Translations under genes and position numbers: made by a program
From: Providencia rettgeri
GTDB lineage: Bacteria > Pseudomonadota > Gammaproteobacteria > Enterobacterales > Enterobacteriaceae
Assembly (NCBI RefSeq): GCF_013255915.1
Contig: NZ_CP053896.1
Span: 3,782,001-3,846,000, forward strand
Reading direction: 5' to 3'
Length of the DNA: 64,000 nucleotides
Notes under the pieces: generated by a model
Databases searched by the model: none
What the model saw: the letters and a program-made list of their open reading frames with translations, nothing else
What the model was told of the DNA's origin: nothing
Shown here: positions 9,486 through 17,827 of the stretch, in pieces
Position numbering within the stretch: position 1 is the first letter of the stretch
Layout: each line of letters opens with the position of its first letter

Positions 9486-10046
9486 TTAATTGTAGGTAAG
9501 CATAAAGTTAGCTACAGATTGAACTTTACCAGCAGTTACTACGGCCCCTATTGATTTATAATCAACAGATAATGGAATAGTAGTTGTATCAGTTAAATCA
9601 ACTTTTGAACTTAATGCGCCAATTTCTAATGGACTACCATCTGGATTAAACAATTGTAGACCTACGTTTTCCGCAGAGCCTGCACCAGCAGTATTTGCTA
9701 ATAAACCAGGCTTACCATCAACAGTTTGCCCATTGAATGAAATTTGAACTGATTTACGAGTTGCAGTATCACACTCAACCAAATTAATATTGAATGGCTT
9801 AGCTCGCATTGCAAGTTGGTCTGCAGCAGTAAAAGTTGTTGTTTTAACTGTATCTAAAGTAACAATTTTGTCAGTATCTGATCCAGAAATTGCACAAGCT
9901 CCAGATGTAATCTCACCATTAAATGTTACTTTGCCACCATTAACTGTTAATGCAGGGAGAGGATCATTTTCTGCAGCAAATGTTGAACTACAAATAATTG
10001 AAGAAACAACTACAGATAATACAGCAAGTTTATTTTTAATATTCAT
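9486..10046 (-). CDS. Major fimbrial subunit
   Basis: 186-residue pilin. The signal peptide ends around SSTFA (23-24). The mature part has TFNGEITSGACAIS with the first disulfide Cys (C51), the second in NLVECDTATRKS (C92), and a C-terminal strand ending NFMLTYN. It is the first structural gene of the operon and the least AT-rich of it, with more Ala, Thr and Gly codons, as expected of a highly expressed shaft subunit. A stem-loop follows it directly, supporting excess expression relative to downstream genes. Closest in type to MrpA/PMF-like fimbrillins of the Proteus-Providencia group, judged by general features only. Confidence 0.9.
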   Translation of the reverse strand: MNIKNKLAVLSVVVSSIICSSTFAAENDPLPALTVNGGKVTFNGEITSGACAISGSDTDKIVTLDTVKTTTFTAADQLAMRAKPFNINLVECDTATRKSVQISFNGQTVDGKPGLLANTAGAGSAENVGLQLFNPDGSPLEIGALSSKVDLTDTTTIPLSVDYKSIGAVVTAGKVQSVANFMLTYN

Positions 10047-10151
10047 ATATATTCCTAATTTATTTAGTTTGTTTTTATTACCGACAGATAATAATTAAAA
10101 TATAATTATCGCCTATCTTATTTAATAGCATTAAATTTTAATAAAAAACAA

Positions 10152-10406
10152 TTAAATGCCATTTAATCTTTTAGCATTTTTAATTACTTCATTAGTAAAG
10201 TAATTCCAGTCCAAGCCAAATATCTCAAGATATTGATTTACCCGTCCTATGGTCAATTGTGTTTTTCCATTTTCATACCTTGAGACTTGTTGTTGGCTTA
10301 TTTTTAATAATATGGCTAATTCACCTTCTGTGATACCATTTTGTTTTCTTATTTTTTTTAAAAATGAAGACGCCGCACTATTTAATATGTCATTTTCAAC
10401 TCTCAT
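10152..10406 (-). CDS. XRE-family helix-turn-helix regulator of the fimbrial operon
   Basis: 84 residues from the ATG at 10406. The helix-turn-helix spans roughly residues 15-60 (FLKKIRKQNGITEGELAILL, then ISQQQVSRYENGKTQLTIGR), a textbook Cro/C1-type fold. It resembles in size and kind the MrpJ-like regulators tied to Proteus fimbrial operons, though those are usually the last gene, not the first. It lies 105 bp upstream of the major subunit gene on the same strand and may be the first gene of the operon. It could set fimbrial expression or repress motility; this is inference from family and position. Confidence 0.82.
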   Translation of the reverse strand: MRVENDILNSAASSFLKKIRKQNGITEGELAILLKISQQQVSRYENGKTQLTIGRVNQYLEIFGLDWNYFTNEVIKNAKRLNGI

Positions 10407-10688
10407 TTTTATCACCAGAAAATATAATATTAGAGTAGACAATTTAATATTAGAGATAAAATTTAATTATTTTCCTATATCAAGTATCAAGCTATGGACC
10501 TGAATTTAATTTATATTTTTCAAATACACAAATATGAATTATTTTCCATTTACTCTTTACACGTGTTGCACCCCGTTTTGTTCATATTTCTCCATTGAAA
10601 AACTTGTTTTTACCAACCTTTAATCATGTTACAAACACATAAAATGAAACAATTAATCACAGACTGAAACACAATACTCAGAGCTTAA

Positions 10689-10774
10689 GTTAACGTTAAC
10701 AGTTAGCCGTCTATAGGTTAAATTCTCATCACTCATCCTTATACAGCAGATGATAACGTTAACATTATCATCTG
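10689..10774. promoter_or_regulatory. Paired palindromes sharing TAACGTTAAC, candidate operators
   Basis: A perfect 12-bp palindrome GTTAACGTTAAC lies at 10689-10700. A 28-bp near-perfect palindrome (one mismatched pair) lies at 10747-10774, with arms CAGATGATAA and TTATCATCTG. Both contain TAACGTTAAC, at 10691 and 10754. The 63-bp spacing is close to six helical turns, so both sites face the same side of the DNA. They lie about 280-370 bp upstream of the XRE regulator start and may bind that protein or another fimbrial regulator. Confidence 0.4.
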
Positions 10775-11147
10775 AAAATAAAAAAATAAAATAAACATAG
10801 TGACTATACCTATGTATATTACTTTATAACTCTAAAAAAGTTAGACAATTTGCTTACAAATCTTACTTTAAAAACACATTAAAACTTACAAAATGATACT
10901 GGTAAACATATCTTATCCTATTTGGATAATTTATATTCATACTGAATTGATAAAAAACAAATATAACATTTACACTAAATTACAATACTAATTCCTTATC
11001 GTGGAATTTACACATTTATTTTAATACCTAATTGTATGAACTCTACCTAACCCATTAACTGATTTGATATAAATAATATATGTATCTTATTTAATTGGTT
11101 ATAATTAAATATACGTCCTTTAAAATCTAAAATATTATCCTACTACT

Positions 11148-11393
11148 CTTATCACCAAAATTCGCAGAGAGGTACTAGATGCATTAGTATCAAAATGCAA
11201 TCCTCAGGGGAAAATATTCTACTTACGCGACTATATAAAGAAAAACAAAAAAGATAAGTTTATTCAAATTTGACTACGGAATGAAATGAAAATACCAGCT
11301 CTACATGAAATGACTAAAATATATAATTTATGGTTAAACAAGAATAAAGATCCAACCAATGGACTAGATATTATTAAAAAAGAAGAGCAATAA
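11148..11393 (+). pseudogene. Remnant of an unidentified coding sequence with an in-frame stop
   Basis: One plus-strand frame reads as protein-like sequence for about 80 codons, broken by a single TGA at 11271-11273. Before the stop it reads LITKIRREVLDALVSK and FYLRDYIKKNKKDKFIQI; after it a Met-initiated tail (11286) reads MKIPALHEMTKIYNLWLN and ends at TAA 11391-11393. The Lys/Asn-rich content fits the local AT bias, so chance cannot be excluded. No family was recognised. Confidence 0.3.
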
Positions 11394-11427
11394 CTAACTC
11401 AACTTAATAATAACAGGTTTTACTTGA

Positions 11428-11589
11428 GCAATTAATATATGGCTATGTGAATACTTCCAGTGCCTTTTTCCCATAAGAATATTATCTAAAATATTTTTTG
11501 TTAGACATTCAGGTAGTAAAGGACATGATAAAAAACCACTGCTAATTAAATTATTTAGCACCAAAAATAATTATATCTTTAGCGAATAA
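11428..11589 (+). pseudogene. Short open fragment, possibly a decayed gene end
   Basis: A 53-codon open stretch with no evident start, including the segment FFVRHSGSKGHDKKPLLIKL and ending at TAA 11587-11589. It follows the previous broken frame by about 35 bp and may be part of the same decayed locus. It could also be chance in AT-rich DNA. No family was recognised. Confidence 0.2.
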
Positions 11590-11782
11590 ATGAGCCTAAG
11601 AATAATAAGCTAATTGAAATACTATACAACATCACGATACTACAACATGATGCAAGAGCAAACCTGATGAATACAGTTGAAAGACTCGAACTTCGAATTC
11701 CTTTAAAACAGCAAAAAATTAAATATATCAAAATAAGATCAATAATGACCGTTGTTATAAGCCCAATTATCGGTATCAACAC
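11579..11782 (-). CDS. Small hydrophobic membrane protein, candidate immunity protein
   Basis: 67 residues starting at a GTG with an AGGA site seven bases upstream. Two hydrophobic stretches (about 4-25 and 41-64) predict two membrane helices joined by a short basic segment containing FKGIRSSS. It is the last gene of the minus-strand type VI cassette, 13 bp after a second tiny membrane protein. No family recognised. Position after a predicted pore-forming or membrane-acting effector suggests a possible immunity role; this is inference only. Confidence 0.5.
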   Translation of the reverse strand: MLIPIIGLITTVIIDLILIYLIFCCFKGIRSSSLSTVFIRFALASCCSIVMLYSISISLLFLGSFIR

Positions 11783-11795
11783 ATTTAATCCTAAG

Positions 11796-12005
11796 TCATT
11801 TAAAAGGATTGTTTAATTTTCTTGTTTTACCCATAAACCGCCAGATTTCTGGGGAGTACAACACTAAAGCGATAGAAAAGAACCCAATGACAAAATAGTC
11901 ATTAAATCCGCTAATTAGCACAGCGACACCTGCAACAATCATTACTGCAGTGCGCCACTTGAACGAGGAGAGGAAATCAATAATTACATCCAGTAAATCC
12001 TGCAT
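11796..12005 (-). CDS. Small membrane protein, candidate immunity protein
   Basis: 69 residues with a strong ribosome site (AAGGAATTGT before ATG). One long hydrophobic region at about 18-50 (TAVMIVAGVAVLISGF and VIGFFSIALVLYS) predicts two helices, followed by a basic tail WRFMGKTRKLNNPFK. It lies 210 bp after the PAAR gene and just before another tiny membrane protein. The function is unknown. As for its neighbour, immunity to the cassette effector is the simplest guess, with no direct evidence. Confidence 0.55.
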   Translation of the reverse strand: MQDLLDVIIDFLSSFKWRTAVMIVAGVAVLISGFNDYFVIGFFSIALVLYSPEIWRFMGKTRKLNNPFK

Positions 12006-12215
12006 ACAATTCCTTTTAACAGCCTTGAGTGAATAGTAACCATATCTACTTTAGGTAGATACTCATAGGGATAAACTAATTATTGATGGTTTTTAATGGA
12101 TTCAATTCTTGCCATTTAAACGGTTAGTTTTATCTCACTAACGAGTAACCAAAGTAAAGCAGCAACACGTGACAATGATATGCGACCTATATGAGAAGTT
12201 AAAACACATTAACAT

Positions 12216-12485
12216 TTAGCCTACAGCAACAAGCACACAGCCCCCAGAACATCCACAAGCGACTTTGTGACCTTCTAGCGCAACAGGGATACCATTAATT
12301 TTCATTAAGCTATCACCTTCAACGATAGTGCCGTTTTTTTTACATGAAGGACAATAAACAGAGTCGCCCACACAGGCGATTCCTTGGGTTTGCTTGGCGA
12401 GAGAAGAAGCTGTCAGCACCGTACCACCAGTATTTGTCGTATCATTTTTTAAGATAATTTTTCTGCCGTTCACAAGACTACGCAT
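12216..12485 (-). CDS. PAAR-family type VI spike tip protein
   Basis: 89 residues from the ATG at 12485; the frame reaches a TTG at 12506 but AGGAG supports the ATG. The protein has the repeated Gly/Asp-rich strand pattern of PAAR tips: GGTVLTASS, GIACVGDSVYC, GTIVEGDSLMKINGIPVALEG and GHKVACGCSGGC. Cys pairs (CPSC, CGCSGGC) plus the His of EGHKVAC could bind the tip metal. There is no toxin extension, so it is a bare tip that would sharpen the VgrG trimer. It overlaps the end of the preceding membrane protein gene by 8 bp. Confidence 0.8.
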   Translation of the reverse strand: MRSLVNGRKIILKNDTTNTGGTVLTASSLAKQTQGIACVGDSVYCPSCKKNGTIVEGDSLMKINGIPVALEGHKVACGCSGGCVLVAVG

Positions 12486-13404
12486 TGCGTTTTTTCTCCT
12501 GATCAAGCTTTGCTAAAATCTGTTCGACCTGTTGCTCAAAATCAGTAGGAAGGGGGTTTTTACCAAAAAACAAAAAGGGTTTACGGGCTTGGTAATCGAC
12601 AGACGAAACGGCATCCCGCCCCTCTTGCATATAAGCATTGAGAAACGTGATAAAACGATGGTTTTCACTGTCGGTGCTGGTCAGAAAACTGGAGTAATGG
12701 GAAACATTTGGTTTATAAAGTATGGTTTTTAGTTGACCTGTTTTTTCATCAAAGCCATACAGTTTAATCGCCAGCATTTTACCTGCATAGCCGAATTGTG
12801 CATCTTCATAGCGCGTTAAACGTACTTTCCCCATCCCATAGCTATACAATATTCCTCGTTGCCTATCCGCAATAAGATACACCGGAGGGGTAAAGAAAGA
12901 GAGGTAACCCAATAGCCATAAAAAACCCGGGAAAAAAATTAGCCAGCCGATTATTAAAAATATTTCCGCTTGGCTATTACGGCTAAGTTCACCAGAATAA
13001 TATGCTTTAATATAGGTCCATATACTTATTTTTTCTTTGTTAAAGTATGGAACATATTTATCTAAATATTTTGGAGGGCTACTGCCTTGTTCATTATATG
13101 AGTCATAAATGCTTTTGTTATAATTAATTGTATCCTGAAATGTATACATTTTAGATGAGTGTCTACCCATAAAGCCCCAGAGTGTATAACAAGCCATTAC
13201 TAAAAGTACGATAAAAAATGGGATCGTATTAGTTAGTTGACTATTCCGCTGTGGAGAGTTAATCACACAACGCTGTTTATTCACCGCATCTAAAAATACC
13301 AGTTTTTGAGGCTCCAACGGATCATCGTAGTGATGACTTTCTTCAATCAATAGCGTGGTTTCTAATTGCTCTGGGTGCTTTGTTGCCGTATATAAACTCG
13401 TCAT
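12478..13404 (-). CDS. DUF6708-like two-helix membrane protein of the type VI cassette
   Basis: 308 residues with two predicted membrane spans, about 61-79 (IPFFIVLLVMACYTLWGF) and 147-176, and a hydrophilic segment of about 65 residues between them. After the second span comes PVYLIADRQRGILYSYG and a soluble C-terminal part of about 130 residues. The arrangement resembles the DUF6708 proteins often found beside VasX-like effectors; this is from memory and not searched. The start overlaps the effector stop by 4 bp, so expression is coupled. It may be an accessory factor for loading the effector, or its immunity protein. Confidence 0.65.
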   Translation of the reverse strand: MTSLYTATKHPEQLETTLLIEESHHYDDPLEPQKLVFLDAVNKQRCVINSPQRNSQLTNTIPFFIVLLVMACYTLWGFMGRHSSKMYTFQDTINYNKSIYDSYNEQGSSPPKYLDKYVPYFNKEKISIWTYIKAYYSGELSRNSQAEIFLIIGWLIFFPGFLWLLGYLSFFTPPVYLIADRQRGILYSYGMGKVRLTRYEDAQFGYAGKMLAIKLYGFDEKTGQLKTILYKPNVSHYSSFLTSTDSENHRFITFLNAYMQEGRDAVSSVDYQARKPFLFFGKNPLPTDFEQQVEQILAKLDQEKKRNA

Positions 13405-16400
13405 TCGGTGCCTTCCTCATCAATACAGCCATAAAGTTTATCACTAGGATCACCGTTTCGGTAACGCAATGGCGCAATCTCGCCTTTAAGACGATCCACC
13501 AAGTAATACCAATAAATGGATGGGATAGATTGCCCCAGAGGATCACCTGCAAAAATACCCGCTTCGACTTCAAAGCTCAGTACAAGCTCTCCATCACGTA
13601 TTGCCGTACAGGCTAACGCATCTTGCAACGCTGTCTCGAAGGCTGCATTAAATTTTGTTTGCTGTGAAGCCAAATAGTCAATCCCACGATGTTTGACTAC
13701 CGTATCCCCTTGTTTGGGTAAAGAGGCCACAGGTGTTCCAGCGGGATAAGCAAATAAAGCTTTCTTTTCAACCAATTGATATTCAATATCCGAAATACCG
13801 CATTGAAAATTACCCAGCGTAAACTGATATTGGATGACATAATGTGCAGCCCCGTAATGGCTTTGCCCTAACCCCGCCTTTGATTTTGGAATTGCCTTGG
13901 CTTGTAACTGGGAGGTAAAGAAAAGATTAGCAAATTCTTGAAGCTCCATTTCATAATAGAAATTATACTCATCCAAATAGCGAATATATCTTTGTAACTG
14001 ATCTATCTTATTTGGTTCTCTTTCTATATCTTGATTTTTATCAATAGGGTATCCCCCCGCAAAATACTTATCCCCATTTCCCCAAAAACACTGCTTCAAT
14101 AACTCTTCAAACGCATCCGTTTTAAAGTAATTGTAAATCGCCATACCAATTCCGAATACGATGGCACCGATAATAATCAACTCCCACGCAAATGCCGCAA
14201 CGGCGGTCGCCACCACGCCTTCCGTGGCACCGTATGCTGCCAGCCCCACCGAAAACGCCAATGTCCCTGCTGCTTCTGCAATTTTTGCCGAGCCCGTAAT
14301 GTAATTACTGTTATAGAATTCCGCGGAGGCTTCGGCGATAGGTAAGGCAACCCCTAAAATCGCCACGGTATACCCGAGCCCTTTTAATCCCACTTTACCT
14401 AATTTGGTTTGGATTTCAGGCAACTGAATTTTGGTGAGTAACCGCTGAAGCGGCGGAAATGTGACCGCTGCTGCATATCCTCTAGCCGCTTGACGTATTT
14501 CAACCACCGCCTCTGCGGTATTTAAAATATGGGCCACCATTTGAATGCGAAAGATATTTACGGCGGCGGCATTTAATGGGTCTTGCTTATCAAACTCTTT
14601 CGTATGGGCGACTGCATTGAATTCAATGATACTCGTGAGCAACGTGTAGACATCTGCCCCCAATTTGATGTGGCTGATTAGGGATTGTTTATCTGTAGGT
14701 AATCCCGTAGCACGATAACCTGCCATCAGGTTAAATTTGGCGGTGGTGATAACGCGCTTGAGTCCTGCCGATTTTAATCGATTATCCCAGTCAAAGACCT
14801 TCTTCATGTTTTTCGAAAAACGTTGGAGTGGCTGACTCATCCCTTTCAGTGAACTCATCCATTTTCTGAACTCTTCAGCGCTTAAGGTCGCGAGTTCATC
14901 AAAACTCACGGAAATACCGAAATACGCCAAAAAAGCGGGGAGCACTTTATGCGCCAGAAAATCCAACCCCGCTTGGCTGATACGTCGTACAGAATTTTTG
15001 GCATTATTCAGATGGGTATGTGCTTCCGTATACGCGTACCCCAAGGCATCCCAACATATCATGACGGCTAAACGTAATGACGGTAAAACACGCTCTTTAA
15101 ATTCACTGAGCGCTTTATCTTTTATCACATCTTCATTCAATACATCCAGCAAGTTGGTAATAAACTCCTTCCAAACCTCCCCGTCATCACTGTCGGTTGA
15201 TAACAATAAATCGAGTGTGACGCGCCCTGACGGAGAACTCTTTAAGGGGGTGAATAGCTGTTCATGCAGTTGGCTGTAGGCCTCTAATTCATCAAAAAAC
15301 GCGGGGTGCCAAAAATCCCCTTTTTGATATTGTTCTTTAATTAAAAAAGCATGGTCAAGATAGTTTTTAATGCCACCGACCTGATTTTTAACTGTTGGGT
15401 TGCTTAAAAAATCACGGTAGAGTTGGACAATATTGGCTTGCAATGTTTCAAACTCTTGATTACCCGCTTCAATTTGCGGCCAATAGGTTTTCCATCCCTG
15501 AACATCAATGTGTTTGGTAAATTTATCTTTTAATGCTTTTCCTTGCTCCGTTTTCGCAACGTCGGGATTATCAAACTGGGTTTCTAACGCCGAAAGATAG
15601 TGACCCACTTTATTTGGGTACTGCCAATAACGTTGGAACATCGCATACGTTGCTGTCACGAAGGTATAAAGCGATAAAATATCTTTTTGATAGCCGATTG
15701 GGTCATACAGTGCAACTAAACAACTTTTTTCTTTGTAATCTAAATTTTGTTTCGCTTGATTTAACAGGGTATCGGTACTTTTACTGGCACTATTCATTCC
15801 CGTGATATGGGAAAAATACTCTTTTGGTAGCGGATTACCGATGGATTTTGTGTGCTCAGTAAAGGCGGAAAACTGGTCTGACTCGGTTTTATATTCTTCA
15901 ACCAGATAGTCAATATGCTCAGCGTTCAATTCAAGCGCATGGGGATTTCCATTAAAATCCACCAAATTGATTTTTTGCATAAATGCCTGTCGATAAGAGG
16001 CATCCGTTTCCATTTTATCTAAGACATAATCAGACAGGGGGCTATCACTGAATAAAAACAACGCCTCCATGACGTCTTTTTTAATCGGTAAATACGGGTA
16101 TTGACAAGATTGTGCTTGTACCGATTGAGTTAATGGGTCACGCAAATAAGGGATAAACCCTTCCTCTGCATCCCCTTTTTCTTTTGCACTGACTGCTTCA
16201 CTGGAGCTATCATCATCCGAATAGACATACCCATTATCGTAATGTTGCACAACATGCTTAAAAATCAGCAACTGTCCTTTAGTATCAAGGCGGGTGGGAA
16301 ATTCACCTTCCTCAAAGACATAAACCCAGCCTGTGCGCAGTAATCGAGCCGAAAACCCTTTAGTGTCAGAGATTGACGAAGCCGACAGTAACGTCGAAAT

Positions 16401-16601
16401 AGCGGGCGGAACCGCCGCTTTCGCATTTTTATCACCATATAAATTTGAGTAGGCATAACGCACTGGATACACCGGACGATGTTCATTCTCACAGGGGCAA
16501 ACGACCGCATCGGCTTGTAAATTTCTGGGGGATGCTTGATTCACTGCCTCGACGACTTTACGGAGCTGTTTTTCTTCTGGGGTTAAGTATTTTGAGGTCA
16601 C
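13401..16601 (-). CDS. MIX/VasX-like type VI secretion effector
   Basis: 1066-residue putative antibacterial effector. The N-terminal region has CPC (35-37) followed by VYPVRYAYSNL, as in the VasX N-terminal family. A MIX marker matching hRxGhhYhh is present as LRTGWVYVF (88-96). The middle is helical and soluble. A hydrophobic block at roughly 735-830 (TVAILGVALPIAEAS and WELIIIGAIVFGIGMAIYNY) could insert into membranes. A hydrophilic C-terminal region of about 230 residues follows. V. cholerae VasX disrupts membranes, so a similar action is plausible. It sits between a DUF4123 adaptor gene (4-bp overlap) and the DUF6708-like gene, the standard order for adaptor-loaded VgrG cargo. The membrane-attack activity is inferred. 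Confidence 0.8.
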   Translation of the reverse strand: MTSKYLTPEEKQLRKVVEAVNQASPRNLQADAVVCPCENEHRPVYPVRYAYSNLYGDKNAKAAVPPAISTLLSASSISDTKGFSARLLRTGWVYVFEEGEFPTRLDTKGQLLIFKHVVQHYDNGYVYSDDDSSSEAVSAKEKGDAEEGFIPYLRDPLTQSVQAQSCQYPYLPIKKDVMEALFLFSDSPLSDYVLDKMETDASYRQAFMQKINLVDFNGNPHALELNAEHIDYLVEEYKTESDQFSAFTEHTKSIGNPLPKEYFSHITGMNSASKSTDTLLNQAKQNLDYKEKSCLVALYDPIGYQKDILSLYTFVTATYAMFQRYWQYPNKVGHYLSALETQFDNPDVAKTEQGKALKDKFTKHIDVQGWKTYWPQIEAGNQEFETLQANIVQLYRDFLSNPTVKNQVGGIKNYLDHAFLIKEQYQKGDFWHPAFFDELEAYSQLHEQLFTPLKSSPSGRVTLDLLLSTDSDDGEVWKEFITNLLDVLNEDVIKDKALSEFKERVLPSLRLAVMICWDALGYAYTEAHTHLNNAKNSVRRISQAGLDFLAHKVLPAFLAYFGISVSFDELATLSAEEFRKWMSSLKGMSQPLQRFSKNMKKVFDWDNRLKSAGLKRVITTAKFNLMAGYRATGLPTDKQSLISHIKLGADVYTLLTSIIEFNAVAHTKEFDKQDPLNAAAVNIFRIQMVAHILNTAEAVVEIRQAARGYAAAVTFPPLQRLLTKIQLPEIQTKLGKVGLKGLGYTVAILGVALPIAEASAEFYNSNYITGSAKIAEAAGTLAFSVGLAAYGATEGVVATAVAAFAWELIIIGAIVFGIGMAIYNYFKTDAFEELLKQCFWGNGDKYFAGGYPIDKNQDIEREPNKIDQLQRYIRYLDEYNFYYEMELQEFANLFFTSQLQAKAIPKSKAGLGQSHYGAAHYVIQYQFTLGNFQCGISDIEYQLVEKKALFAYPAGTPVASLPKQGDTVVKHRGIDYLASQQTKFNAAFETALQDALACTAIRDGELVLSFEVEAGIFAGDPLGQSIPSIYWYYLVDRLKGEIAPLRYRNGDPSDKLYGCIDEEGTE

Positions 16602-17827
16602 GGGGTCACTCCTTGTGACGATAAGCAGTATCGATAACGGTGATAATTAAACGTCACGGCATTTGCTTCATAAGGCTTTGCTTGCTCTGTTGCTGATTGC
16701 CATAACGTTTCGTTTTGAGTACAGGCATGGCGAGCAAGGACATAATACAACAACGCTTGTGTTTGGCTGATATCACTTAAAAAAGCCTGATTCATGATAC
16801 GTAAACAAAATGCCTCTAAGTCGGCAGAGCCTGATAGCTCGCTCGATGTTGACAAGGGCGGGCACTGCGCTATCAATTGTTTGGCTTTATTCAATGTCTG
16901 CACCAAGGTCAATGCTGCATAATGCCGATACAATTTTTCATTAATAAACAATGGCTCACGGGGGCGAGTATCATATAAATAATCGGAATGAAAGGTGATT
17001 TTGACCCCATCAGGGTAATTGGCACTGTAGCCGTAGAACGCCTTGACTCCACTCACCACATTAAGTAACTGCCCATGGGTCAATGATTCAATAAATGGCA
17101 TAAAATGTGACACATCGTAAAAACGGAAAAAATTCCAACTGTTCAGCGGTTTGTTATGTAAATACGTCATCTTACGCAATTGACGATGAATATCAGTAAA
17201 CGATTTAAGACTGTGAATGAAAATTCCTAAAGTGCCTTTGTTGGATAAGCTTGAGCAGTGCTCTAGAAAGACTTCTCCGGCATGATTAGGGAGAAGGTGT
17301 ATCAAATAAGGCGCTTGGTCCTCAAGGCTGTCTTGGGTTTCTCCTTGGTACAACGATTGCCACGGCAATTGGCTGCCATGTAACATCGGCACAAGATGCT
17401 GCCCCGTTTGCCTATGGTATTCACCGCTGTCAATCACCGCATAGAGGTGAACCCCATCACTAAATGCGGGTTGCCCCTCCGCGTAATGGATATCCCCTTT
17501 TTCTGACGGTCTAGGATGGGTAAGATTGCGTTCATCCACCAATACAGCCAACACATTTGCCTCATGTTGTTCACGTACTTGCCGAACTAACGGTAGCGCC
17601 AGTTTTGAGCTTTGCTCAATATAAGTGACTAAAGGCGTTAATATTTCATAATCAGCAAACGTGTATTGTCCGGAGTGAGCCGTAAAGTACTGGCGCATCC
17701 GTTCAATCGCCTGCGATTGGTTAGCGCCAGCAACCGTCATAATACCATGAAATTGTTCATTGTTTCGCGTATAACGGCACTGTGCGACCCAATACTCCTT
17801 ATAAATTGTATTCGGACTCCAGTGCAT
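16598..17827 (-). CDS. DUF4123 adaptor for type VI effector loading
   Basis: 409 residues from the ATG at 17827, whose A is the last base of the vgrG stop (TAATG). The DUF4123 core runs from about residue 110 to 240: LYAVIDSGEY, PWQSLYQG, PYLIHLLPN, GIFIHSLKSFTDIHRQLRK and FRFYDVSHFMPFIESL. The N-terminal part before it is extra to the core, as in larger members. Proteins of this kind (Tap/TEC) bind an effector and place it on a cognate VgrG without being secreted. Its place between vgrG and the effector gene supports that role. Confidence 0.85.
   Translation of the reverse strand: MHWSPNTIYKEYWVAQCRYTRNNEQFHGIMTVAGANQSQAIERMRQYFTAHSGQYTFADYEILTPLVTYIEQSSKLALPLVRQVREQHEANVLAVLVDERNLTHPRPSEKGDIHYAEGQPAFSDGVHLYAVIDSGEYHRQTGQHLVPMLHGSQLPWQSLYQGETQDSLEDQAPYLIHLLPNHAGEVFLEHCSSLSNKGTLGIFIHSLKSFTDIHRQLRKMTYLHNKPLNSWNFFRFYDVSHFMPFIESLTHGQLLNVVSGVKAFYGYSANYPDGVKITFHSDYLYDTRPREPLFINEKLYRHYAALTLVQTLNKAKQLIAQCPPLSTSSELSGSADLEAFCLRIMNQAFLSDISQTQALLYYVLARHACTQNETLWQSATEQAKPYEANAVTFNYHRYRYCLSSQGVTP

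Larger units (their letters stand above)
10407..11578. other. AT-rich gene-poor region upstream of the fimbrial operon
   Basis: About 1.1 kb without an intact gene. It must carry the fimbrial promoter. It contains two related palindromic sites (10689-10774) and two stretches of broken reading frame on the plus strand (listed separately). I looked for a pair of long inverted repeats that would flank an invertible promoter and saw none. Confidence 0.6.

Noticed and set aside
10407-11578. Possible invertible fimbrial promoter (phase switch)
   Set aside because: No pair of matching inverted repeats flanking a 200-400 bp promoter segment and no recombinase gene nearby. The palindromes seen are local.
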